A DNA stretch of 25,994 nucleotides from JAUIBE01 sp035267185 (GCA_035267185.1 DATFLY010000099.1:1-25994); one strand, 5' to 3'; counted from the stretch's first letter, positions 8,723 through 17,664 are shown. Notes: generated by a model from the sequence alone, not told the origin. A program made the numbers and translations.

Positions 8723-9745
8723 TTATGCCGCCCGTTCCATCGTTTGATCATACTGCCCCATGGTAGCAAGTCCATTCATCCGCGCCCTGTGCGCCAGAAG
8801 CGCCTGAGCGCTGGCAACATTTTCAGCAGGATTGGCTCCCCAATTGCTCAATGCCGCCGCCTGCAATGCACGACCGTATGAGAAACTCAGGGGCCAGGGT
8901 AAGCCACCAATCCTGTTCATGGCATCAAGGTGCGCTGTCGCCTCTGTATCCGACTGACCACCGGACAGGAAAACAACCCCGGCCAGTGCTGCAGGAACAG
9001 AATTAAGCAGGCACGAAATCGTGGCCTCGGCGACTTCCTGCACACCAGCGCGATCAGTTGCCTCAGAACCAGATATCACCATGCTGGCTTTCAGGATGGT
9101 CCCTTCAAGCAACACATTTTGATCATAGAGTTGATTAAACAGGGAACGCAGTGTCGCTTCGGTCACTTCATAGCAGGTGGCCAGGCTGTGATCGCCGTCC
9201 ATCAGAACTTCTGGTTCAACCATCGGAACAATACCGGCTTCCTGGCACAGGGCTGCATAGCGTGCCAGCGCGTGCGAATTGGATTCAACGCAAGCGGAGG
9301 TCGGAATACTGTCGCCAATGGTGATGACGGCCCGCCACTTGGCAAACCTGGCCCCCAGACCGGAATACTCCTCAAGCCGTGCACGAAGACCATCAAGACC
9401 CTCGGTGACTTTTTCGCCAGGATGCCCCGCCATATCATGTGCACCAGCGTCAACTTTTATACCGGGCATGACACCTGAAGCTGACATCACCTCGGTGAAA
9501 GGCGTTCCGTCGAGCGCCGACTGACGAATGGTTTCGTCGTATAAAATGGCACCGCTGATGTGTTCACCCAGACCCTGCGTGGTCAGCAGCATGTCCCGAT
9601 AGGCTCTGCGGTTGCTCTCGTTTGACTCGACATTAACGCTGTTAAGACGTTTCTTGATGGTTCCGGTGCTTTCATCGATGGCAAGAATCCCCTTGCCTTC
9701 AGCGACCATGGCCTGTGCGACTTCGACCAGTTGCTTGCTGCTCAT
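8723..9745 (-). CDS. fba: class I fructose-bisphosphate aldolase
   Basis: It cleaves fructose-1,6-bisphosphate to dihydroxyacetone phosphate and glyceraldehyde-3-phosphate through a lysine Schiff base. The 340-residue protein is the eukaryote-like class I type: AIDESTGTIKKRL (22-34), ILYDETIRQ (67-75), GIKVDAG (95-101), MVEPEVL (175-181), and EGTILKASMV with Schiff-base K219. I chose the ATG at 9745 (MSSKQL) because a GGAG sits 5 nt before it; a ten-codon upstream extension would need a TTG start without a ribosome-binding site. It follows pyk after 102 bp, the widest gap in the cluster, and precedes maeB by 20 bp. Xanthomonads also keep a class I aldolase in a tkt-gap-pgk-pyk-fba cluster, as I recall. 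Identification is firm. Confidence 0.96.
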   Translation of the reverse strand: MSSKQLVEVAQAMVAEGKGILAIDESTGTIKKRLNSVNVESNESNRRAYRDMLLTTQGLGEHISGAILYDETIRQSALDGTPFTEVMSASGVMPGIKVDAGAHDMAGHPGEKVTEGLDGLRARLEEYSGLGARFAKWRAVITIGDSIPTSACVESNSHALARYAALCQEAGIVPMVEPEVLMDGDHSLATCYEVTEATLRSLFNQLYDQNVLLEGTILKASMVISGSEATDRAGVQEVAEATISCLLNSVPAALAGVVFLSGGQSDTEATAHLDAMNRIGGLPWPLSFSYGRALQAAALSNWGANPAENVASAQALLAHRARMNGLATMGQYDQTMERAA

Positions 9746-9765
9746 ATTGACTCCATTGGAAAATT

Positions 9766-9812
9766 TGGCAGGCAAACTGCCATTTTAGATAATTTGTGGC
9801 ATGTAACGCCAC
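9766..9812. other. two hairpins in the pyk-fba spacer
   Basis: Within the widest gap of the metabolic cluster (9746-9847), TGGCAG pairs with CTGCCA around a 5-nt loop (9766-9782), and GTGGC pairs with GCCAC around a 7-nt loop (9796-9812). On the minus strand the first is followed only by a short mixed A/T stretch (AATTTT), so it could be a weak terminator, a processing site or an mRNA end stabiliser. No convincing promoter for fba was found in this gap. Confidence 0.4.
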
Positions 9813-9847
9813 CTGATCTGGATTACCCGCCTGTCCTCAGCCGGGAT

Positions 9848-11341
9848 TTAATGCATATCGAGTTCGGCCTGGTGCTCAGCGCGACCTTCCGGACCTATCC
9901 TGATTAGCCTCATGGTGTTGGTTCCGCCCTGATCGCCCTGGCGCTCGCCCATGGTCAGAATGATCCGGTCACCGACAGTGATGGCATCATGATCCCACAA
10001 TAATTTAAGCGCTTCGGTAACGACCACGTTCATGGAATCCCCCTGGGGAACATGGGCCACAGGAATGACATTTCGGTACAAGGCCATTTTTCGGCGTGTA
10101 CTCGCACATGGCGAAAGCGCGAAAATGGGTACCGGCGATTGCACTCGCGACAACCAGAGCGCCGTTGAACCGGATTCAGTAAAGGCAACAATTGCCTGGA
10201 CTGATACGTTCGTTGAAAGGAAAGTTGCCGCCATCGCAATCGCCTGGTCGATTCGTTGAAAGCGCACATTGAGTTGCTTGATGTCGTCGTTTTCTTCACT
10301 GTGGCGCTCCGCACCCAGGCAAACCCTGTCAACGGCCTCAACCACCGTGGTCGGGTGCTTGCCCACAGCAGTCTCTTCAGAGAGCATCACTGCGTCCGTG
10401 CCGTCAATCACGGCATTCGCCACATCAAGAACCTCGGCACGAGTGGGTATGGGGCTGTCGACCATCGACAACATCATTTGCGTGGCAGTGATGACATTAC
10501 GATTGTATTCAACAGCCGTGTTGATGATTCGCTTTTGAATGCCCGGCAGGGCGGCATCACCGATCTCTACGCCAAGGTCACCACGAGCCACCAGGATGGC
10601 ATCAGCCGTTTCACAAATTTCTTCGAGGGAGACTATGGCCTCGCTTCGTTCAATCTTTGCGATCACCCCGGCGTTGCTGCCTGCCTGACGAAGCAGCTTG
10701 CGGGCTTTGCGGATATCATCACCATTGGTGACAAACGAAACAGCAACATAGTCCGCCTCGAGCCTGGCAGCGATCGGGATGTCATCAATATCCTTTTCAG
10801 TAATACCGGATACCGACAACCCGCCACCCCGAATATTGAGGCCTTTCCGGTTGCGCAGAACACCTCCCGTCTCAACCACACAATGTATTAGTTTGCCTTC
10901 GATTCCGCTGACCCTCATCGCGATCAGGCCATCATCCAGCAGCAAAAGAACCCCAGGACTAACATCTTCAGCAAGTGACGGGTAGTTCACACCAACCCGG
11001 TTTTCGTCACCCGGCGTTTCGGTATCTGACGTATCAAGCGTAAAGGTGTCACCTTTATGCAGGGCGATGCTGCCGTTCCTGAAATGCTCGATCCTGATTT
11101 TCGGCCCGGCCAGATCAGCCAGGATAGCGACCTCCCTGCCCAGCTCAGCAGATACTTCACGCACAGCCTGAGCATGTCTGACCCAGCTATCCGGATCTCC
11201 ATGTGAAAAATTCAGTCGCAGCACATTGGCGCCCGCGGCAATCATGTCCTTCAGAACGCTGCGGTCCTCCAGGGCCGGGCCCAGGGTGGCAATAATCTTG
11301 GTTCTGCGCCTGATTCCGCGCTTTTTATTTGTTTGATTCAT
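9848..11341 (-). CDS. pyk: pyruvate kinase
   Basis: It converts phosphoenolpyruvate and ADP to pyruvate and ATP. The 497 residues are slightly longer than many bacterial enzymes (470-480), with a basic N-terminal extension (MNQTNKKRGIRRRTK). Seen: RTKIIATLGPA (13-23), NFSHG (44-48), ADLAGPKIR (75-83), the active-site K229 and E231 in IAKIERSEA, VARGDLGVEIG (251-261), and TATQMM...PIPTRAEVLDVANA (285-310). A C-terminal domain of about 130 residues follows. Small departures from the usual wording, such as IRGGGLSVSG where many enzymes have LPGGGLSAPA, lie near the B-domain hinge and may not matter. It is 59 bp after pgk, and its ribosome-binding site is weak. The pgk-pyk spacer carries a 12-bp tandem repeat, listed separately. 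Confidence 0.96.
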   Translation of the reverse strand: MNQTNKKRGIRRRTKIIATLGPALEDRSVLKDMIAAGANVLRLNFSHGDPDSWVRHAQAVREVSAELGREVAILADLAGPKIRIEHFRNGSIALHKGDTFTLDTSDTETPGDENRVGVNYPSLAEDVSPGVLLLLDDGLIAMRVSGIEGKLIHCVVETGGVLRNRKGLNIRGGGLSVSGITEKDIDDIPIAARLEADYVAVSFVTNGDDIRKARKLLRQAGSNAGVIAKIERSEAIVSLEEICETADAILVARGDLGVEIGDAALPGIQKRIINTAVEYNRNVITATQMMLSMVDSPIPTRAEVLDVANAVIDGTDAVMLSEETAVGKHPTTVVEAVDRVCLGAERHSEENDDIKQLNVRFQRIDQAIAMAATFLSTNVSVQAIVAFTESGSTALWLSRVQSPVPIFALSPCASTRRKMALYRNVIPVAHVPQGDSMNVVVTEALKLLWDHDAITVGDRIILTMGERQGDQGGTNTMRLIRIGPEGRAEHQAELDMH

Positions 11342-11356
11342 GTTTGATTTTTCCGC

Positions 11357-11386
11357 TGATCAGGCTCGTGATCAGGCTCGTGATCA
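11357..11386. repeat. 12-bp tandem repeat, 2.5 copies, in the pgk-pyk spacer
   Basis: The unit tgatcaggctcg occurs twice back to back (11357-11368 and 11369-11380), followed by a half copy tgatca (11381-11386). It occupies about half of the 59-bp spacer between pgk and pyk. Each TGATCA is itself a 6-bp palindrome, so three TGATCA sites sit 12 bp apart. This probably arose by replication slippage. A regulatory role through helically phased sites is possible but not shown. Confidence 0.85.
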
Positions 11387-11400
11387 ATTTGGGGCTGGGA

Positions 11401-12594
11401 TCAGTGTGAAACAGCCGAGTCTCTAAGGGCAACCACGGCAGGCAATTCCTTGCCCTCCACCAGTTCCAGGAACGCGCCACCGCCAGTCGAAATGTAGTCG
11501 ATGTCTTCACCAACTCCGAATTTTTCTATCGCTGCCAGCGTATCGCCGCCGCCGGCGATGCTGAATCCTCCTGAACGGGCAATCGCCTCGGTCACTGAAC
11601 GGGTTCCGGATGAGAACGCATCAAATTCGAACACGCCGACCGGCCCATTCCAGATTATGGTTCCAGCCCCGGCGATCATGCTGGAGTAGCTCGCTGCAGT
11701 CAATGGACCAATGTCCAGGATCATTTCGTCCGGCTGGACTTCAGCGATTCCGCGCACAACCGGGTGCGCTGAAGCTGAAAACTCACTGGCAACCACAACA
11801 TCGGCGGGAATGGGAATGGAGCCGCCGCGCTCGTGTGCTTTGCGAATCAACCGTTGTGCTTCGCCCACAAGGTCTGCCTCGATCAGCGAGGTGCCGACTT
11901 CGTGGCCGGCAGCTGCGATGAAGTTGTTGGCAATTCCTCCGCCAACAATCAGCTCGTCCACTTTGTCCAAAAGGCTGTCAAGCACAGTCAGCTTGGTGGA
12001 AACCTTGGCCCCGCCGACAATGGCCAGCATCGGACGGTCCGGCTTTTCCATGGCCTTGGTAAGAACCTCAAGTTCCCTGTCCAGCAGTGGCCCTGCGCAA
12101 GCGACTGGCGCAAAGCGTACGACACCCTCGGTTGAGGCCTGCGCCCGATGTGCGGTGCCGAAAGCATCCATGACAAACACGTCACACAATGCTGCCATTT
12201 TTCGAGCCAATGCTTCGTCATTGGCTTTTTCGCCCTTGTTGAACCTGACGTTTTCACAAAGCACGACTTCACCGGGTGACAGTGAAACGCCTTCAAGCCA
12301 GTCTCGCTCAAGTCGAACTTCACGCGCCAGCAGCTCCTGCAAACGATCTGCCACCGGACGCAGTGAAGACGACTCATCGAACTGGCCCTCGGTCGGCCGG
12401 CCAAGATGAGACAGCAGAATCACTGCTGCCCCCTTTTCCAGCGCAAGCCGAATTCCTGGCAGCGCCTGTTGAATCCGGGTATCGGATGTGACCCTTCCCT
12501 GTTCAATCGGGACATTCAGATCAAGACGCATCATCACCCGCCGGCCGGCGACATCAACATTTTCAAGTCGCAGATAATTCATCTTCTCAGGCAT
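11401..12594 (-). CDS. pgk: phosphoglycerate kinase
   Basis: It transfers phosphate between 1,3-bisphosphoglycerate and ADP. The 397 residues match bacterial Pgk (about 387-400). Seen: RLDLNVP (23-29), LSHLGRP (61-67), CENVRFNKGEK, GGAKVSTKL, and the C-terminal GGGDTLAAIEKFG and STGGGAFLELVEGK, the nucleotide-binding and hinge elements. The listed ATG overlaps the end of gap by 8 bp. A second in-frame ATG at 12582 (MNYLRLENV) lies just after the gap stop and fits the usual start of the family better. Neither has a strong Shine-Dalgarno sequence, so the start is uncertain by four codons, and translation is probably coupled to gap. Confidence 0.96.
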   Translation of the reverse strand: MPEKMNYLRLENVDVAGRRVMMRLDLNVPIEQGRVTSDTRIQQALPGIRLALEKGAAVILLSHLGRPTEGQFDESSSLRPVADRLQELLAREVRLERDWLEGVSLSPGEVVLCENVRFNKGEKANDEALARKMAALCDVFVMDAFGTAHRAQASTEGVVRFAPVACAGPLLDRELEVLTKAMEKPDRPMLAIVGGAKVSTKLTVLDSLLDKVDELIVGGGIANNFIAAAGHEVGTSLIEADLVGEAQRLIRKAHERGGSIPIPADVVVASEFSASAHPVVRGIAEVQPDEMILDIGPLTAASYSSMIAGAGTIIWNGPVGVFEFDAFSSGTRSVTEAIARSGGFSIAGGGDTLAAIEKFGVGEDIDYISTGGGAFLELVEGKELPAVVALRDSAVSH

Positions 12595-13594
12595 TCATGA
12601 GTGCAATGCTGGTATCCAGCATTCTGTTACTGAATCCCCACTCATTGTCGTACCAGCTCAATACTTTAACCAGGCGACCTTCCATGACACGGGTCAGCCC
12701 AGCATCGAATATTGAAGAGTGCGGGTCGTGGTTAAAGTCAACAGACACCAGCGGCTTGGAGTTATACCCCATCACGCCTGCCAGTGGACCTTCAGATGCT
12801 GCCTTGACCAGTCCGTTGATTTCTTCAACCGTGGTGTCACGGCCAGCAACAAAACAAAGGTCAACCACCGATACATTGATGGTTGGCACTCGCATGGAGA
12901 AGCCATCAAGCTTGCCGTTCAACTCGGGCAGAACCAGTCCTACCGCCGCAGCTGCTCCGGTTTTTGTCGGTATCTGGCTCATGGTTGCTGAGCGCGCCCG
13001 CCTGAGGTCCGAATGAAAGACATCAGTGAGCACCTGGTCGTTGGTGTATGCGTGAATGGTCGTCATCAGACCACTTTCGATACCCACACCATCGTTGAGG
13101 ATTTTTGCCAGTGGCGCCAGGCAGTTGGTGGTACACGAAGCGTTGGATATCACCTCGTCGTCAGAGCTCAGGGAGTCATGATTAACGCCATATACGATGG
13201 TGTTATCCACATCCTGGCCCGGGGCTGAAATGATCACCTTGCTCGCTCCGGCGGCAATGTGCTGGCCAGCTGCTTCCTTGCTTCGGAACAGGCCGGTGCA
13301 TTCGAAAACCACGTCCACGCCCAGCTCCGCCCAGGGGAGTTTTGAAGGGTCGCGTTCAGCGAATACCTTGACGCGATCGCCATTGACCACCAGGTCTCCA
13401 CCGTCAACCGCTACCGTGCCCGGGAATTTCCCGTGCGCAGTGTCGTATTGTGTCAGGTGGGCGTTGGTATCCGCATCGCCAAGGTCATTGATAGCGACAA
13501 TATCAAATTCATCGCTTCGTCCCGTCTCGAAAACGGCCCGCATGATACATCTGCCGATACGGCCATAGCCGTTAATTGCAACCTTTATTGCCAT
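12587..13594 (-). CDS. gap: glyceraldehyde-3-phosphate dehydrogenase, type I
   Basis: It oxidises glyceraldehyde-3-phosphate to 1,3-bisphosphoglycerate. The 335-residue protein has the Rossmann start VAINGYGRIGR (5-15), an acidic residue in VAINDLGD consistent with NAD+ use, the catalytic C154 in SNASCTTNCLAP, and the C-terminal WYDNEWGFSNRM. I start it at 13594 (MAIKVAING) because GGAG lies 7 nt before that ATG; a two-codon extension from a TTG would have no ribosome-binding site of its own. It follows tkt after 22 bp and overlaps pgk by 8 bp (or sits 4 bp before it if the later pgk start is used). There is no nearby second GAPDH to suggest a split into glycolytic and gluconeogenic forms. 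Confidence 0.97.
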   Translation of the reverse strand: MAIKVAINGYGRIGRCIMRAVFETGRSDEFDIVAINDLGDADTNAHLTQYDTAHGKFPGTVAVDGGDLVVNGDRVKVFAERDPSKLPWAELGVDVVFECTGLFRSKEAAGQHIAAGASKVIISAPGQDVDNTIVYGVNHDSLSSDDEVISNASCTTNCLAPLAKILNDGVGIESGLMTTIHAYTNDQVLTDVFHSDLRRARSATMSQIPTKTGAAAAVGLVLPELNGKLDGFSMRVPTINVSVVDLCFVAGRDTTVEEINGLVKAASEGPLAGVMGYNSKPLVSVDFNHDPHSSIFDAGLTRVMEGRLVKVLSWYDNEWGFSNRMLDTSIALMNA

Positions 13595-13616
13595 TGTCAA
13601 ACTCCAGAATTTTGTC

Positions 13617-15614
13617 TCAACTGATTAAATCCATTGCGGCCTGCCTGACGTTTTCAGCAGTCAGACCATATTTTTCAAACATTACGTTTCCGGGTGCAGA
13701 AGCCCCGAAACCATCAACGCCAATAATAAGTCCGGCGTTGCCTACAAATGATCTCCAGTACATCGATATTCCTGCCTCAACAGCCACACGTGCAGTGACT
13801 TCAGGAGGCAATACCGCGTCGCGGTATTCCTGGTCCTGCTGCAGGAACAGGTCTGGATTCGGCATGGAAATGACGCACGCGCCGATTCCGGCCTCATCAA
13901 GACTGGCCGCAGCTTCTACAGCCAACCCTACCTCTGAACCGGTAGCCATGATTATGACCTGGGTCATGCCGGTGGCTTCCCGAAGAACGTACCCGCCCCG
14001 GCTGATCTGCCCGACCTGGTCCTGGCTGCGCGCCTGGTGTGGCAGGGTCTGGCGTGTAAATACCAGCGCGGTGGGCGCATTGTGATTCTCAATTGCGTGC
14101 TTCCATGCCACTGCTGATTCGACAGAATCACAGGGCCGCCAGACTTCAAGCCCGGGAATCAGCCGCAGGCTGCTGACATGCTCCACTGGCTGATGAGTCG
14201 GGCCGTCTTCGCCCAGGCCGATTGAATCGTGAGTATAAATGTGTATGTTTTGTATGCCCATTAACGCCGACATCCGAACCGCATTTCGAGCGTAATCCGA
14301 AAAAACCAGGAAGGTGGCACTGTATGGGATAAAACCACCATGCAACCGCATTCCGTTGCAAATTGCTGTCATGCCAAATTCGCGTACACCAAAGTAGATG
14401 TAGTTTCCGCGGTCACTGTTTTCAGTGATATCGACACTGCCACTCCAGAACGTGTTGTTCGAGCCGGTGAGGTCAGCCGAACCACCAACCAGTTCTGGCA
14501 GACTTGGTCCGAACGCCTCAAGCGCCAGCTCGGAGGACTTGCGAGTAGCAACGTTACCACCACTTTGTTGCAATTCTGCAATGGCTTCACGGGTGTCGCG
14601 CTCCCAGTGTTCGGGCAACTCACTGTTCATGCGTCGCGCCAATTCCTGCGCCAGTTGCGGGTGTGATTCCCGGTAGGCATTGAAGCGTGATTGCCATTCA
14701 GCCTCTGCGGCGCTGCCCTTTGCTGATGCATTCCAGCTTTCGGCAATTTCACCTGGAATATCAAAAGGCGGGTGTGGCCAGTTCAGCTCCTTACGCGCAA
14801 GTGCAACCTCGTCATCCCCAAGGGGTGCACCGTGGGTTGCTGCTGTGCCTTGCTTGTTGGGAGCGCCAAAGCCAATGATTGTTCTGCAGCAAATCAGGGT
14901 CGGCTTCCGTGTTTCCAGTCGGGCTGTCTCTATTGCCTGCTGGATCTCGACCGGGTCATGCCCGTCAACATCGCGAATCACCTGCCAGCCATATGCTTCA
15001 AAGCGTGCAGGTGTGTCGTCGGTGAACCAACCATCTACTTCACCATCGATCGAAATGCCGTTCTCGTCCCAGAACGCGATCAGCTTGCCCAATCCCAGAC
15101 GGCCGGCAAGTGAGCAGCACTCATGGGAAATACCCTCCATAAGACACCCATCACCGAGGAAAACCCAGGTGTGGTGGTTCACGATCTCATGGCCATCCCG
15201 ATTGAATCGGCGCGCCAGCAATGCTTCGGCCATCGCCATGCCCACCCCGTTGGCAATACCCTGTCCCAACGGCCCGGTAGTGGTTTCTACACCCGGGGTA
15301 TCACCATACTCAGGATGCCCGGGTGTTTTTGAGTGCCACTGACGAAAATCCTTCAGATCGTCAATTGAAAGATCGTAGCCTGTCAGGTGTAACAGGGAAT
15401 AAAGCAACATCGACCCGTGACCGTTGGAAAGTACAAACCGGTCGCGATCCCACCAATCGGGGTTCGATGGGTTATGTTTAAGATGATCGTTCCAAAGGAC
15501 TTCCGCAATGTCCGCCATTCCCATAGGCGCGCCCGGATGTCCGGATTTGGCCTTTTGAACAGCATCCATTGATAAAGCGCGAACAGCGTTGGCGAGCGCT
15601 CTTCGATTTGGCAT
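13617..15614 (-). CDS. tkt: transketolase
   Basis: This thiamine diphosphate enzyme of the pentose phosphate pathway moves two-carbon units between sugar phosphates. The 665 residues fit the family (about 660-670). Seen: SGHPGAPMG with H26 (24-32), SNGHGS (63-68), GPLGQGIANGVGMA (114-127), the TPP motif beginning at GDG (154-156), and the second half with DSIGLGEDGPTHQPVEH and TGSEVGLAVEAA. The ATG at 15614 has a strong GGAGG 9 nt upstream, the best ribosome-binding site in the cluster. It is the first sugar-metabolism gene of the run, 30 bp after the symporter gene, with no terminator-like structure between them. Confidence 0.97.
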   Translation of the reverse strand: MPNRRALANAVRALSMDAVQKAKSGHPGAPMGMADIAEVLWNDHLKHNPSNPDWWDRDRFVLSNGHGSMLLYSLLHLTGYDLSIDDLKDFRQWHSKTPGHPEYGDTPGVETTTGPLGQGIANGVGMAMAEALLARRFNRDGHEIVNHHTWVFLGDGCLMEGISHECCSLAGRLGLGKLIAFWDENGISIDGEVDGWFTDDTPARFEAYGWQVIRDVDGHDPVEIQQAIETARLETRKPTLICCRTIIGFGAPNKQGTAATHGAPLGDDEVALARKELNWPHPPFDIPGEIAESWNASAKGSAAEAEWQSRFNAYRESHPQLAQELARRMNSELPEHWERDTREAIAELQQSGGNVATRKSSELALEAFGPSLPELVGGSADLTGSNNTFWSGSVDITENSDRGNYIYFGVREFGMTAICNGMRLHGGFIPYSATFLVFSDYARNAVRMSALMGIQNIHIYTHDSIGLGEDGPTHQPVEHVSSLRLIPGLEVWRPCDSVESAVAWKHAIENHNAPTALVFTRQTLPHQARSQDQVGQISRGGYVLREATGMTQVIIMATGSEVGLAVEAAASLDEAGIGACVISMPNPDLFLQQDQEYRDAVLPPEVTARVAVEAGISMYWRSFVGNAGLIIGVDGFGASAPGNVMFEKYGLTAENVRQAAMDLIS

Positions 15615-15644
15615 TTACAGGAACCTCCGGGTTATACGTTTTTA

Positions 15645-17171
15645 TCAGGTGTTTTTAAACTTCTTCAATCGCCCTGCCTTGTAATCTGCCCAATATTTAT
15701 CGAGTTCCTTTTTCACCACAGGTAGCAGGAAATAAATACCGAGAACATTAGGGAAGGCCATGGCGAAGATCATGGCATCAGAAAAATCTATGACCGAGCC
15801 AAGCTGCATGGATGCACCGATGACAACAAAGCTCAGGAAAAGCATCTTGTAAAGAATATCCATAAACCTGGACTCACCGAACAGGTATGTCCAGGATTTC
15901 AGGCCGTAGTACGACCAGGAAATCATGGTCGAAAATGCAAACAACACCACCGCGATGGTGAGCACCCACGGGAACCAGGGAATTACAGTTTCAAACGCCT
16001 GTGATGTCAAAGCGACACCCTGGCTGGGATCAACATTTGGGTCCCAGGTACCTGTGATGACGATCACAAGCGCAGTGATGGTGCAGACCACAACGGTATC
16101 TATGAAAGGTTCATAAAGCGCGACAAATCCTTCCGTCACAGGATGATTGGTGCGCACAGCCGAGTGCGCAATGGCAGCAGAACCAATACCGGCTTCGTTA
16201 GAAAACGCGGCTCGTTTAAAGCCCTGGAACAGGACGCCAATCACACCACCGGCGACCCCCTCTGCTTTGAATGCACCATCAATAATGGCGCCAAAAGCGG
16301 CTGGCACGGCTGGAAGATTCATGAAAATGATCAGCAGGCCGGCTGCCACATAAATGACGGCCATGAAAGGCACAATCTTTGAAGTAACGCGCGCGATGCC
16401 CTTGATGCCTCCAATGATGACCATACCCACCAGGAAAGCAATGATGATGCCAAACAACCAGCCCTTGTCGGCAAGCCAGCTCGCATCTCCTCCCGTTACA
16501 GATACAAGTTGCTTGAAGCTTTGATTCGCCTGGAACATGTTGCCGCCACCAAACGAGCCGCCAACGCAAAATATCGCAAACAGAACAGCGAGCACTTTGC
16601 CAAGAAATGCGAGCTTTTCGCTGCGTTCTGCCAGCCCCTTGGACAGGTAGTACATCGGGCCGCCCGAAACCGTTCCATCGGTATATTCATTTCGGTATTT
16701 CACACCCAGCGTACATTCGACGAACTTTGAAGACATGCCCAGTAACCCGGCCAGTATCATCCAGAAAGTTGCTCCGGGCCCGCCAAGAGACACGGCAATC
16801 GCAACACCCGCAATATTCCCCAGGCCCACGGTGCCTGACAATGCGGTAGCCAGTGCCTGGAAATGCGTGACTTCACCAGCGGCCATCGGATCGCTGTAAT
16901 CACCGCGAACCAGTTGGAACCCGTGCCTGAAAGCCCTGAAGTTAATAAATTTGAAATAGAACGTGAAGATGGTGGCAGCCAGCAGCAACCAGACCAGCAC
17001 GAAAGGAATCTGTACACCAGCAACCGGGAATGAAGAGAAAATAAACCCGGCGACACCATCCGCATAAGGCCGGACCACCTGGTCGATCCGTTCGTCAACG
17101 CCTTCCTGCGCCAGGGCTGGAAGTGCGGTGAACAACATGATGAAAAAGGCGATGCATCTGGTTGGCTTCAT
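15645..17171 (-). CDS. alanine:cation symporter family (AGCS) transporter
   Basis: This inner-membrane carrier probably imports alanine or glycine with sodium (or protons). It has 508 residues and many hydrophobic helices. The AGCS signature is clear: GTVGLGNIAGVAIA (113-126), then LGGPGATFWM. The later helix FKRAAFSNEAGIGSAAIAHS is also typical. The N-terminus (1-21, ending ALPALAQ) looks like a cleavable signal peptide before the first transmembrane region, as seen in a subset of the family. AAGGAG lies 8 nt before the ATG. It sits 37 bp after the stress-protein gene and 30 bp before tkt, so it may be co-transcribed with central metabolism; alanine could feed pyruvate, but that link is inference. 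The substrate is not proven by the sequence. Confidence 0.9.
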   Translation of the reverse strand: MKPTRCIAFFIMLFTALPALAQEGVDERIDQVVRPYADGVAGFIFSSFPVAGVQIPFVLVWLLLAATIFTFYFKFINFRAFRHGFQLVRGDYSDPMAAGEVTHFQALATALSGTVGLGNIAGVAIAVSLGGPGATFWMILAGLLGMSSKFVECTLGVKYRNEYTDGTVSGGPMYYLSKGLAERSEKLAFLGKVLAVLFAIFCVGGSFGGGNMFQANQSFKQLVSVTGGDASWLADKGWLFGIIIAFLVGMVIIGGIKGIARVTSKIVPFMAVIYVAAGLLIIFMNLPAVPAAFGAIIDGAFKAEGVAGGVIGVLFQGFKRAAFSNEAGIGSAAIAHSAVRTNHPVTEGFVALYEPFIDTVVVCTITALVIVITGTWDPNVDPSQGVALTSQAFETVIPWFPWVLTIAVVLFAFSTMISWSYYGLKSWTYLFGESRFMDILYKMLFLSFVVIGASMQLGSVIDFSDAMIFAMAFPNVLGIYFLLPVVKKELDKYWADYKAGRLKKFKNT

Positions 17172-17208
17172 GGGCCGGACTCCTTGGAATTCTTGTTTTT
17201 CGACGCGG

Positions 17209-17643
17209 CTAAGGAACGACCGTCACTGGCCGGTCGGTGATCTGTACCAGGGTGCCGGATACGCTGCCAAACAACTGGGCAACCACGTTGGATTGCCCTT
17301 GCCGCCCGACCACAATGGTGTTTGCGCCGTGCTCCTCGGCCAGTTTCTTCAGTGTTTTTGCGATATGACCATGGCGCACTACGCCAGTTGCTTCGATGCC
17401 CTGCGCCTCAAGTTTCCCCAGGACAGGATTAATGATTTCCTGGTGCGCACGCTCAAGCTCGTCTTCGCGTCGTTTGTGCCTTTTGGCGTTTTCTTCCACG
17501 GTGTTGAATGAATAAGGAGACCATTCGATCACATGAGCAACCAGAATCTTACTGCCGTCGAACTTTGCTCTATCTGCTGCATAATCGAGGGCCCGATTTC
17601 CGCAGTCGCTGCAATCGATGCCCACCAGGTACAACTGGCTCAT
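17209..17643 (-). CDS. universal stress protein (UspA family)
   Basis: This is a 144-residue cytoplasmic single-domain Usp. It starts with a typical beta strand and Asp (LYLVGID, 4-10) and ends with the ATP-binding pattern G-x2-G-x9-G-S (G113, G116, G126, S127), so it is likely an ATP-binding member. A CxxC pair (C11, C14) directly follows the ATP-ligand Asp. I do not recall this as a general Usp feature, and it could allow redox or metal sensing. GGGAG lies about 8 nt before the ATG. It is placed between a redoxin gene (52 bp upstream) and the symporter (37 bp downstream), all on the same strand. Its role is probably general stress or energy-state response; no specific partner can be named. 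Confidence 0.88.
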   Translation of the reverse strand: MSQLYLVGIDCSDCGNRALDYAADRAKFDGSKILVAHVIEWSPYSFNTVEENAKRHKRREDELERAHQEIINPVLGKLEAQGIEATGVVRHGHIAKTLKKLAEEHGANTIVVGRQGQSNVVAQLFGSVSGTLVQITDRPVTVVP

Positions 17644-17664
17644 TTTTGCTTCTCCCTGTTCACC

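Noticed and set aside
9746..9775. Ten-codon N-terminal extension of the aldolase
   Set aside because: It would need a TTG start without a ribosome-binding site, whereas the ATG at 9745 has GGAG 5 nt upstream and matches the family start.
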